Assembly (NCBI GenBank): GCA_947445215.1 | Contig: CANFDA010000003.1 | Location: 1 to 47,359 of the forward strand | Reading direction: 5' to 3' | Length of the DNA stretch: 47,359 bases | From: Alphaproteobacteria bacterium | GTDB lineage: Bacteria > Pseudomonadota > Alphaproteobacteria > Micropepsales > Micropepsaceae | In this document: piece after piece, positions 32,769-40,121 of the stretch | Position numbering within the stretch: position 1 is the stretch's first letter | Layout of the letters: every line of letters starts with the position of its first letter | Made by a program: the position numbers and the translations under genes | Notes under the pieces: generated by a model | Told to the model about the DNA's origin: nothing | The model's database searches: none | The model's input: only the letters and a program-made list of their open reading frames with translations

Positions 32769-33178
32769 ATGCCGAGCCTGCTGACGCCTGCCGATCAAGT
32801 GCTTTTCGACAGCCTGCCAGGCCTGTGTCTGGTGCTGGACCCGTCGCTCAACATCGTGGCGCAGAACGAGGCCCATGCCCGGGCCACCCTGACACGGCGC
32901 GCCGACACGCTGGGCAAATTCTTGTTCGAGGTTTTTCCCGACAATCCCAACAGCAACGCCGCGCAAGGCGTCTCGGTTTTGCGCCAGTCGCTGTTGAATG
33001 TGCTGAAGACGGGGCCGCCGACATCATCCCCAGTTTCCAGTTCGATGTCGCGCCGGCGGATGGCGGCCGCTATGTGCCGCGCTTCTGGCGGGTGATGAAC
33101 ACGCCGCTGCTGGATGACGAAGGCTTTGTAAGGCTGATCATCAACCAGGTCGAAGATCTGACCGTCGAAGTGGAATAG
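32769..33178 (+). pseudogene. PAS-domain protein, frameshifted and lacking a kinase domain
   Basis: ATG 32769 gives a PAS domain typical of histidine-kinase N-termini: LFDSLPGLCLVLDPSLNIVA, RRADTLGKFLFEVFPDNPN, SVLRQSLLNVLKTG. The frame is lost at the GGGG run at about 33011-33016, and the next frame continues AADIIPSFQFDVAPADGG, RFWRVMNTPLLDDEG and IINQVEDLTVEVE to a TAG. One added G joins the halves. Even then the protein stops right after the PAS domain, where kinases of this type continue into HisKA/HATPase domains. Confidence 0.7.
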
Positions 33179-33238
33179 AAGCCCATTTTGTTCGCGGTTC
33201 CGGACCGAAAACCGGAAGGTCACTTTTCCAGGAGCCGC

Positions 33239-33928
33239 TTAGGCCAACGCCAGCAGCGCATCCTGGTTGGGTTTCGCAGCGATGCGGACCTCGCGGAAAA
33301 GCCCGTGCGGCAGTGCTTTCGCTGTCGCCGGGCTGATGCAGAGCGCGATCACACCGGACGGCGGCAAGCCTTGCGCCTGCTCCACGAAGATGCGGGCGCT
33401 GCGCGGCGAGAAGAAGATCGCCGCATCCACGTCGCCATCGCGTAGTGCCATCATCGCCTCGGGCGACAATGGGCGTGGTTCGACGACATAGAGAATTTCG
33501 CGCCGCACGGCATAGCCGTGTCTCGTCAACCGCTCTGCTAGGGCGCCTTCATTCTGTTCGCCGCAGACATGCAGCAGCGCGCCCGCACCCGGCGTCGTCC
33601 AGTGCGGCACCGCTTCGGCCAGAGTCGCGGCATCGCCATCGGCATTTTCCACACGCGCAAAACCGGCAGCCTGCGCTTCCTGTGTGGTCTGCGGCCCGAT
33701 CGCGAAGATGGGTACATCGCGGCGCGACGTTCTGCGGATCAGGGCGCGCACGCCATTGGCGCTGGTGGCGAGGATGGCGGCGATACCGGCCAGATCGAGC
33801 TGCGGCCCATCGAACCAGCGCGTTTCCAGCAGGGGCGACAGAAGGGCGTCATGCCCGCGCGCCGCCAGCAAGGCGGCGGTTTCCGCACCATCTTCCCGGG
33901 GCCGCGTCACTAGAATACGCATCGTCAT
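33239..33928 (-). CDS. hemD: Uroporphyrinogen-III synthase
   Basis: 229 residues with low overall conservation typical of HemD. ILVTRPREDGAETAALLAARG at the start, a middle ILATSANGVRAL, VCGEQNEGALAERL, and the C-terminal IFFSPRSARIFVEQ, CISPATAKAL. It cyclises hydroxymethylbilane to uroporphyrinogen III for haem. ATG 33928 (MTMRIL) or 33922 (MRIL) is the start; longer readings run into tsaD antisense. Divergent from tsaD with 19 bases between starts, a common alphaproteobacterial arrangement. Confidence 0.85.
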   Translation of the reverse strand: MTMRILVTRPREDGAETAALLAARGHDALLSPLLETRWFDGPQLDLAGIAAILATSANGVRALIRRTSRRDVPIFAIGPQTTQEAQAAGFARVENADGDAATLAEAVPHWTTPGAGALLHVCGEQNEGALAERLTRHGYAVRREILYVVEPRPLSPEAMMALRDGDVDAAIFFSPRSARIFVEQAQGLPPSGVIALCISPATAKALPHGLFREVRIAAKPNQDALLALA

Positions 33929-33947
33929 GGGGGTAAAGGACCGCCCT

Positions 33948-35024
33948 ATGACAGGCAAGAGCCTCACCATGCCGCTTACAATTTTGGGCATCGAAACCAG
34001 CTGCGACGAGACCGCGGCGGCGATCGTGCGCGGCACGGCACCCGGGCCCGGCGAGATTCTTTCCAATGTCGTGGCCAGCCAGATCGAAGCGCACGCGCCG
34101 TATGGCGGCGTGGTGCCGGAAATCGCCTCCAGGGCCCATCTGGAATTCCTGGATTCGGTAATCGCGCGCGCCATCGCCGAGGCCGGGATAGCGCCGGGGG
34201 CGATTGACGGCGTCGCCGCCACGGCAGGACCGGGCCTGATCGGCGGCGTGATGGTGGGATTGACCACTGCCAAGGGCGTGGCGCTTGGCCTGAGCAAGCC
34301 GCTGATCGCGGTCAATCACCTGATGGGCCATGCCCTCACCGGCCGGCTGACGGAAGGCGTGGAATTTCCCTTCCTGCTGCTGCTGGTGTCGGGGGGGCAT
34401 TGCCAGCTGCTGGGCGTGGGCGGACTGGATGATTTCCGCCTCTATGGCACCACCATTGATGACGCGGTGGGCGAAGCGTTTGACAAGGTTGCGAAGTTGC
34501 TGGGCCTGCCCTACCCCGGCGGCCCCGAAGTGGAAAAGCGCGCCGCGCTGGGCAATCCACGCGCTTTCGAACTGCCGCGGCCGCTGGTCACCGGCCACAA
34601 TGTCCGCAAGACCGCCGATTTCTCTTTCAGTGGATTGAAGACGGCGGTGCGGCAGCTGACCGAGCGGCAGACGGTGAAGGTGGAAGATGTCTGCGCCAGC
34701 TTTCAGGCGGCGGTGATCGATATTCTCACCAATCGCACGGCATGGGCGATGGAGAGCTTCGCGCGGGACTTCCCGCAGGCGGCGGAGAAAACGCTGGTCG
34801 TGGCGGGCGGCGTCGCTTCCAATCGCGCCATTGGCGGGGCGCTGGCGCAGCTTTGCGCCACAAAAGCCTTTCGCCTTGCTGTCCCGCCGCCGAAGCTTTG
34901 TACCGACAATGCGGCGATGATCGCCTGGGCGGGACTCGAAAAGCTGGCGCTTCAGGGCGGAGACAAGCTCGGGATTGCTCCCAGGGCCCGTTGGCCGCTC
35001 AGTGCCAGCATCGGGACCGGCTGA
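33948..35024 (+). CDS. tsaD: tRNA N6-threonylcarbamoyladenosine biosynthesis protein TsaD
   Basis: 358 residues. ILGIETSCDETAAAIV at the N-terminus, metal-binding HxxxH in NHLMGHALTG, LLLVSGGHCQLL, FDKVAKLLGLPYPGGPEVE, FSGLKTAV and a late VAGGVASNR. It transfers the threonylcarbamoyl group to A37 of ANN-decoding tRNAs with TsaB and TsaE. The ATG at 33948 (MTGKSLTMPL) is used; ATG 33969 also gives a family-like start. Divergent from hemD. Confidence 0.96.
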   Translation: MTGKSLTMPLTILGIETSCDETAAAIVRGTAPGPGEILSNVVASQIEAHAPYGGVVPEIASRAHLEFLDSVIARAIAEAGIAPGAIDGVAATAGPGLIGGVMVGLTTAKGVALGLSKPLIAVNHLMGHALTGRLTEGVEFPFLLLLVSGGHCQLLGVGGLDDFRLYGTTIDDAVGEAFDKVAKLLGLPYPGGPEVEKRAALGNPRAFELPRPLVTGHNVRKTADFSFSGLKTAVRQLTERQTVKVEDVCASFQAAVIDILTNRTAWAMESFARDFPQAAEKTLVVAGGVASNRAIGGALAQLCATKAFRLAVPPPKLCTDNAAMIAWAGLEKLALQGGDKLGIAPRARWPLSASIGTG

Positions 35025-35057
35025 AGGGCGGCTTGGGCGCCGCCGCTCCAGGCCGGA

Positions 35058-35186
35058 TCAGAGGGCGATGGCGAAGGCGACGTAGAAGATGCCGGCGCTG
35101 AGGACGGCCGAAACGGCGCCGAGAACCGAAGAGACCTGCTCGGAGACGGCAGCGGCTTCGTGAAGGCGGATAAGGGACTGGGACAT
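35058..35186 (-). CDS. 42-residue membrane protein of unknown function
   Basis: MSQSLIRLHEAAAVSEQVSS followed by a hydrophobic segment (VLGAVSAVLSAGIFYVAFAI). CAGGAG lies about 6 bases before ATG 35186, much better than the upstream start of the same frame (35267). A sigma-70-like promoter sits 27-54 bases upstream. Too short for domain assignment; a single-pass small protein is likely. Confidence 0.6.
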   Translation of the reverse strand: MSQSLIRLHEAAAVSEQVSSVLGAVSAVLSAGIFYVAFAIAL

Positions 35187-35212
35187 GGGGAACTCCTGCG
35201 TTGTTGCAGTGC

Positions 35213-35240
35213 AATATACTACTCTTGTCACGCGTTTCAA
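35213..35240 (-). promoter_or_regulatory. Sigma-70-like promoter of the 42-residue protein gene
   Basis: On the minus strand TTGAAA (35240-35235), a 16-base spacer and TATATT (35218-35213), followed by the Shine-Dalgarno at 35193-35198 and ATG 35186. The spacer is one base shorter than ideal. Confidence 0.5.
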
Positions 35241-35376
35241 GCATGGATTTCTGGCGTAATAATTCATAACAAATTAAACAAGTGACTGTATTTGCTATGG
35301 TAATAACAAAATTTCGTGCTGTTAACGCGATGTGCAAGTGCAGCATGGGAGCGTTGCGAAAGGTGACGTGCGGGGC

Positions 35377-36168
35377 ATGAAAATCGCCACTTGGAACATC
35401 AATTCCGTGCGCCACCGCATCCAGCTGGTGAGCCGGTTTTTGCGGGAAAAGCAGCCGGATGTGCTGTGCCTGCAGGAAACCAAGGTCACCGACGATCTTT
35501 TCCCCGGCGGTGCGCTGGCCAAGCTGGGCTATGTCCACCAGGCCATCCATGGCCAGAAGGCCTATCACGGGGTTGCGGTGCTCTCGCGCATCCCGTTCAA
35601 GAAGACAGGGACGCAGGATTTCTGCCGCGAAGGCCATGCCCGCCACATGGGCGTGACGCTGGAGGGCGGCGTCGAGCTGCACAATTTCTATGTGCCGGCG
35701 GGCGGCGACATTCCCGATCCCGTGCTGAACGGAAAGTTCGCGCACAAGCTGCACTTCCTCGAAGGCATGGAGCGCTTCTTCGCCAAGCGGAAAGACCGCA
35801 GCAATCCGGTGCTGCTGCTGGGTGATCTCAATGTCGCGCCGCTGGAAACCGATGTCTGGTCGCACAAGCAGCTTCTGGATGTGGTCAGCCATACGCCGGT
35901 GGAAACCAAGCTGTTCGGCGAAGCGCAGGCCGCGTTCGACTGGACCGATGTGACCCGCCACTTCGTGCCGCCGCAGGAAAAGATCTACAGCTGGTGGAGC
36001 TATCGCGCCGCCGACTGGGAAGCGTCCGATCGGGGCCGGCGCCTGGATCATGTCTGGGCCAGTCCCGGTGCGAAGGGCGCGCTCAGGTCACAGGTGATCT
36101 TCAAGAAGATGCGCGGCTGGCAGAAGGCCAGCGATCATGTCCCGATCATGATCGAGTTGGACGTGTAA
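35377..36168 (+). CDS. xth: Exodeoxyribonuclease III
   Basis: 263 residues. MKIATWNINSVRHRIQ (metal Asn), CLQETKV (catalytic Glu), YHGVAVLSR, GDLNVAP (Asp/Asn), WWSYR, RLDHVWAS and KASDHVPIM (catalytic Asp-His). AP endonuclease/3'-exonuclease in base-excision repair. ATG 35377 is the family start; the frame's GTG at 35332 adds unlike residues. The next gene starts 1 base after its stop. Confidence 0.95.
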   Translation: MKIATWNINSVRHRIQLVSRFLREKQPDVLCLQETKVTDDLFPGGALAKLGYVHQAIHGQKAYHGVAVLSRIPFKKTGTQDFCREGHARHMGVTLEGGVELHNFYVPAGGDIPDPVLNGKFAHKLHFLEGMERFFAKRKDRSNPVLLLGDLNVAPLETDVWSHKQLLDVVSHTPVETKLFGEAQAAFDWTDVTRHFVPPQEKIYSWWSYRAADWEASDRGRRLDHVWASPGAKGALRSQVIFKKMRGWQKASDHVPIMIELDV

Positions 36169-36169
36169 C

Positions 36170-36760
36170 GTGAAAATCGCTTTTCTCCGTCACGGTCCCA
36201 CCGGATGGAATGCGCAAGACCGCATCCAGGGCCATACCGACATTCCCCTCAGCAGCGAGGGCCTGGCAAAGATGCGGGCGCTGCGGCTGCCCGACGAGTT
36301 CGCCGGCGCGCGGCTATATTGCAGCCCGCTGACCCGCGCCCGCCAGACGGTGGAAGCAATTGGCCTTGGCAATCCCGTGCTGGATGCGCGGCTGATGGAA
36401 CAGCATTGGGGCCAGTGGGAAGGCCTGACCAATGCGGAAATTCGCGCCCGCGACGGCGATGATTGCTTCGCCCGCGCCGGGCTGGCCCGCGACTTCCGCC
36501 CCTTTGGCGGTGAATCCACGCACGCGCTGATGGCGCGGGTGCAGGATTTTTTGACAGAGATCGCGCGGGACCCGCGCGACACGGTGGCGGTGGCGCATCT
36601 GGGCGTGCTGCGCGCCGCCTATACGCTGGCCACCGGCTGGGCGATGGACGCGATCATGCCCGCCGAACTCGATGTGTCGCAGATTCTGGTGCTGAAACTG
36701 GACGGCGCAGGCCGCTCCGGCGTGCACGAACTCAACCGCGCTTTTTCCAGAAAGGCGTAA
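36170..36760 (+). CDS. Histidine phosphatase family protein
   Basis: 196 residues. The LRHGPTGWN motif carries the catalytic His (usually RHGET), plus YCSPLTRARQT, GQWEGLTNAEI and AVAHLGVLRA with the second His. Probably a small-molecule phosphatase or phosphoglycerate-mutase-like enzyme. The start is GTG 36170, two bases after the xth stop, so cotranslation is likely. Its 3' end overlaps the CHAD gene on the other strand by 29 bases. Confidence 0.88.
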   Translation: MKIAFLRHGPTGWNAQDRIQGHTDIPLSSEGLAKMRALRLPDEFAGARLYCSPLTRARQTVEAIGLGNPVLDARLMEQHWGQWEGLTNAEIRARDGDDCFARAGLARDFRPFGGESTHALMARVQDFLTEIARDPRDTVAVAHLGVLRAAYTLATGWAMDAIMPAELDVSQILVLKLDGAGRSGVHELNRAFSRKA

Positions 36761-37697
36761 GTTCGCGAAAATCACGATAGCGCTTCAGCGCCTGTTTCAC
36801 GGCGCGCTCGCGGCCTGCGCCATAATGGCCCGCGATCTGTCCTGCGGCGTAACCGATGGCAGCGGCATCGCCGCCCTGCATAAGGCCGGCAATGGTGGTG
36901 CGGACATGGGCGATGTCGTTGAGATGACCCAGCTCTTCCTGCATCCGTTTCAGCGACTTCAAATAGGGCTTCACCTTGCAGGGGCGATGCAGGGCCGCAA
37001 ACATCTGGGTGAGATAGCGCAACTTCTTGAGCGCGATGCGCAGGCGGTGCAGATCGACCTCGTCGCGGCCCCGCGCGTCGCGGCCGCGCTTTTCCATCCT
37101 CCTGGCCGCCGTCTTCAGCAATTCGCGCGCCACCGGCTTTATCTTCTCGCCCTGGCCCAGCGGCAGGCGCGATTGCGACAGGGCCGCGATATCGTCCAGG
37201 AAGTGCCCAAAATCCTCCGAGGCAATCACGTCTGTCACCGTTGCCCAGGCGGTGGCGCGGGCTTCCTCCGCACTGCGCCGCAGCGGCGTGAAGTCACCGC
37301 CGGCCCGCACGGCTTCCGGCCAAAGATCTTCCAGGAAAACATCCAGGTCGCGCGCCGGGCCCAGCTTGGCCGAGATCGCCTTGGCGCGGCCGCGCAGATC
37401 CTCGAACCAGTCCTGGTCGAAGGCCTTGCCGAACGCGGCCAGCATGACTTCCAGCCGCCGCAGCGCCACCCGCAGGTGATGCAGCGCCTCTACCGAGCGC
37501 CCGGCCTTCAGAACACCGGCCTGGGTCGAAGCGGCGCCAAGACAGTCGGCGAGAATGGCGCGGAAGGCCTCGTCGGCCTGCATCTGCTTGTTCAGGCGCA
37601 GCCGCTTGGGCTTGCCGCGCGCGGCGCTGCGCAGCAGGCGTTGGCCCGCGCCGGTGGAGCGGGCACTGGAACGGCGAAGGGCGACGAGATCTCCCAT
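36732..37697 (-). CDS. CHAD domain protein
   Basis: 321 residues, mainly helical with many Arg, Lys and His: VEALHHLRVALRRLEVMLAA, LGPARDLDVFLEDLW, DLHRLRIALKKLRYLTQMF, ELGHLNDIAHVR. This is the CHAD (conserved histidine alpha-helical) pattern, whose members bind polyphosphate. No CYTH domain is attached. ATG 37697 is chosen because the longer frame overlaps hisF. Last gene of the DUF3576-leuS-lptE-holA-hisF operon, 19 bases after hisF. Confidence 0.88.
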   Translation of the reverse strand: MGDLVALRRSSARSTGAGQRLLRSAARGKPKRLRLNKQMQADEAFRAILADCLGAASTQAGVLKAGRSVEALHHLRVALRRLEVMLAAFGKAFDQDWFEDLRGRAKAISAKLGPARDLDVFLEDLWPEAVRAGGDFTPLRRSAEEARATAWATVTDVIASEDFGHFLDDIAALSQSRLPLGQGEKIKPVARELLKTAARRMEKRGRDARGRDEVDLHRLRIALKKLRYLTQMFAALHRPCKVKPYLKSLKRMQEELGHLNDIAHVRTTIAGLMQGGDAAAIGYAAGQIAGHYGAGRERAVKQALKRYRDFRELTPFWKKRG

Positions 37698-37716
37698 GCG
37701 TCCAGCTAAACAGAGA

Positions 37717-38535
37717 TCAGATGGGCCGTACAGGAATTCCGGCATCGGCCAGCGCCGCTTTTGCCTGGGCGAGGCTGACTTCGCCGAAATGGAAGATGGA
37801 CGCGGCCAGCACGGCAGATGCATGGCCTTTTGTGACACCGTCCACCAGGTCCTGCACATTGCCGACGCCGCCCGAGGCGATCACCGGCACCGGCACCGCA
37901 TCGGCCACGGCGCGCGTGAGCGCCAGGTCATAGCCGGACTTGACGCCGTCGCGGTCCATCGAGGTGAGCAGCACTTCGCCCGCACCGAAGCCGACCAGCC
38001 TACGGGCATGTTCCACCGCATCGATGCCGGTCTCGCGGCGGCCGCCATGGGTGTAGATTTCATAGCGCCCCTTTTCGTTGGTCGCACGGCCGGACGGCGA
38101 ACCGCTGCGCGCTTCGCCTGGCCGATGCTCCGGGCGCCACTTGGCGTCGATGGCAGCGACGATGCACTGGCTGCCGAATTTCTCCGCCGCTTCGGCGACG
38201 AACTCAGGCCGGGCCACGGCGGCGGAATTGATCGAGACCTTGTCGGCCCCCGCCAACAGCAGGGCGCGGATGTCTTTCAGTTCGCGCACGCCGCCGCCCA
38301 CGGTCAGCGGCATGAAGCAGACTTCCGCCGTGCGCCGCACCACATCCAGGATGGTGCCACGATTTTCATGGGTGGCCGTGATGTCGAGAAAGCAGAGTTC
38401 ATCGGCCCCGGCGGCGTCATAGATGATCGCCTGCTCCACCGGATCACCGGCATCGCGCAGGCCTTCGAAATTGATGCCCTTGACAACGCGGCCATCCTTC
38501 ACGTCGAGGCAGGTAATGATGCGGACCTTAAGCAT
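37717..38535 (-). CDS. hisF: Imidazole glycerol phosphate synthase cyclase subunit, with an in-frame repeat insertion
   Basis: 272 residues, longer than the usual 250-258. [18 protein letters not shown] (catalytic Asp), [45 protein letters not shown] (second Asp) and [13 protein letters not shown]. With HisH it makes imidazole glycerol phosphate for histidine. Between AIDAK and YEIYTHGG there are about 26 residues ([16 protein letters not shown]...), most of them coded by repeat element R (38068-38124). The insertion is in a surface loop region and the rest is intact, so the enzyme probably works. Confidence 0.95.
   Translation of the reverse strand: MLKVRIITCLDVKDGRVVKGINFEGLRDAGDPVEQAIIYDAAGADELCFLDITATHENRGTILDVVRRTAEVCFMPLTVGGGVRELKDIRALLLAGADKVSINSAAVARPEFVAEAAEKFGSQCIVAAIDAKWRPEHRPGEARSGSPSGRATNEKGRYEIYTHGGRRETGIDAVEHARRLVGFGAGEVLLTSMDRDGVKSGYDLALTRAVADAVPVPVIASGGVGNVQDLVDGVTKGHASAVLAASIFHFGEVSLAQAKAALADAGIPVRPI
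38068..38124 (-). repeat. Repeat element R, copy 3, inside hisF
   Basis: Reads on the minus strand CGGCCAGGCGAAGCGCGCAG, then CGGTTCGCCGTCCGGCCG, then TGCGACCAACGAAAAGG; it aligns with 1889-1944 at about 80 percent by eye. It contains an internal GGCGAA/TTCGCC inverted repeat. It codes [18 protein letters not shown], the extra segment in HisF. Confidence 0.75.
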
Positions 38536-38544
38536 GACTGCTTC

Positions 38545-39567
38545 TTATCTTGATTTCGCAAGTGCGGCGATGGTGAAAAGCGCGCGGCCGGTGATCGCCT
38601 CGGCCGGCATGGCGGTGGTGCGGGTCATGCCTTCCGCTTCCAGCAGCAGATCGAGCGCGTCGGCCAGCTTTTCCGCATTCCAGTTGCGCGCCTGGGCCTT
38701 GAAGCTGTCGGCACGGGAAAAATGGATCGGCGGGAAGAATTTGCGCATGACAGTGTCGAGCTGCTCGCCCCGCGCCATGCCTTCCTTGGCCAGCATCAGG
38801 CGCTGGAAATGCCCCAGCGCGCCGCGCAGGACCTGCGCCGGAGCGGTGTCGGCCACCCATAGCCGCTCCAGCTCCAGGTCCAGCCGCACCATGTCGCCGC
38901 TGCCCGCCGCATCAAAGGCGCTTTCGCTGCGGGCCTGAGACTCGTCGCCCATCACGGCGCGGACATCTTCCGCCGTGATCTGCTTAGCGCCATGGGCATA
39001 GAGCGCCAGCTTTTCCAGTTCGCGCCGCGTCACGCCGCGATCCGATCCCAGCCGCGACACCGCTTCTTCCACCGCGCCGGGGACCAGCGCGAAGCCCTGG
39101 GCCTTCAATTCGTCGCGCACGACATCGGCCAGGTCACGGGCATTGTCGGCATAGCAGGCGATGGCGGCGGCGGATTTGTCGCCTTCGAACAGCTTGCGCA
39201 GGGCAGACGATTTGTTGAGATCGCCCGCCTCGATCACCACCAGCGCGTCGCCAACATGCTCATCCAGAAAGGATTCGAACAGCGCCGCCAATTCGTTGCC
39301 GCCGCCGCGAATGCGGATCACGCGCCGCCCGCCCATCATCGAGATGGCGGCGGCTTCGTCGAACAGGCGCGCTTTGTCGTCCAGCAGCGCCGCTTCCGAC
39401 ATGTCCACGGAATTGAAGGGGTCGGTGAGGTCGGGCACCACGGTCTTGAGCAACTTCTCGGCCCGTTCCTGCACCAGACCGGCATCGGGACCGAAGACCA
39501 GCGCCGCCTGCAGCGCTTTGGGCGGCGTGGCAACGAACCGGTCGGCCTCGTGGCTCTTGACGATCAT
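38545..39567 (-). CDS. holA: DNA polymerase III delta subunit
   Basis: 340 residues. LVFGPDAGLVQERAEKLLK at the N-terminus (clamp-loader fold without Walker A), FNSVDMSEAAL, LVVIEAGDLNKSSALRKLF, DRGVTRRELEKLALYAHG and the C-terminal helical domain. Clamp-loader wrench that opens the beta clamp. Its start overlaps the lptE stop (ATGA), in the conserved alphaproteobacterial order leuS-lptE-holA. Confidence 0.93.
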   Translation of the reverse strand: MIVKSHEADRFVATPPKALQAALVFGPDAGLVQERAEKLLKTVVPDLTDPFNSVDMSEAALLDDKARLFDEAAAISMMGGRRVIRIRGGGNELAALFESFLDEHVGDALVVIEAGDLNKSSALRKLFEGDKSAAAIACYADNARDLADVVRDELKAQGFALVPGAVEEAVSRLGSDRGVTRRELEKLALYAHGAKQITAEDVRAVMGDESQARSESAFDAAGSGDMVRLDLELERLWVADTAPAQVLRGALGHFQRLMLAKEGMARGEQLDTVMRKFFPPIHFSRADSFKAQARNWNAEKLADALDLLLEAEGMTRTTAMPAEAITGRALFTIAALAKSR

Positions 39568-40121
39568 CGGCGCTTGCGAAAATAGGCCGCGAGGTCGAGA
39601 CGGATGTGCTCTGCGATGGCCATGGCGGCGCGCCGGGAGGAATCGCGCTGCGCCGCCAGCGTGGCATAGGGCGAGATCGCGACATTGTAGGCCGAGAGGC
39701 TGGTATGGCTGCCGCTGGTGACGGTGCCGCCCACCATGTCGGTGAGGGTGTATTCGGCATCCAGCGTGTCGTTGTAGCGGGTGATGGCAGCGTCGTTCTG
39801 CAACGCCACGCCGCGGCTGGTCTGGCGCAGATTGATGGCAAGGCGATAGCGCTTGCCGGTGGTGAGGCCGTTGGAGCCCAGCAGGTCGATCAGGGTGTTG
39901 CGCAGTTCATAGCCGTCGCGCTCTGGCATCGGCTCGACATAGATCGCGGCCAGTTGCGGCGACAGGCTGGGGCCATACATCGGGCTGAAACCGCACCCTG
40001 CCAAAGCAACCACAACCATGGCGAATGCAAACACCCCTCCCTGCGCGCGCGTGAGCGCGCTCAAAGCGTGGAGGTGGCCGTAGCAGCGCTTGCGATGCGA
40101 AGGCCGGAGGGGAGGTGTCAT
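39564..40121 (-). CDS. lptE: LPS-assembly lipoprotein LptE with repeat-derived N-terminus
   Basis: 185 residues as read. The lipobox VVALAGC puts the lipid-bearing cysteine at about 43, followed by GFSPMYG, the usual LptE mature start. Residues 2-30 ([20 protein letters not shown]...) come entirely from palindromic repeat B (40032-40117). ATG 40121 overlaps the leuS stop (ATGA), so the repeat appears to have entered just after the start codon, in frame, lengthening the signal peptide. Lipoprotein plug of the LptD translocon in the outer membrane. Whether the long n-region is tolerated, or a later start is used, is unclear; no ATG is available until M35. Confidence 0.85.
   Translation of the reverse strand: MTPPLRPSHRKRCYGHLHALSALTRAQGGVFAFAMVVVALAGCGFSPMYGPSLSPQLAAIYVEPMPERDGYELRNTLIDLLGSNGLTTGKRYRLAINLRQTSRGVALQNDAAITRYNDTLDAEYTLTDMVGGTVTSGSHTSLSAYNVAISPYATLAAQRDSSRRAAMAIAEHIRLDLAAYFRKRR
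40032..40117. repeat. Palindromic repeat family B, copy 2, at the start of lptE
   Basis: Arms CACCCCTCC (40032-40040) and GGAGGGGAGGTG (40106-40117) enclose CGCGCGTGAGCGCG and GTGGAGGTGGCCGTAGC...GCGAAGGCC. The right half resembles the element at 9310-9400. Confidence 0.65.

Noticed and set aside
33684-33947. N-terminal extension of tsaD
   Set aside because: These codons overlap hemD on the other strand and lie before the conserved TsaD start.
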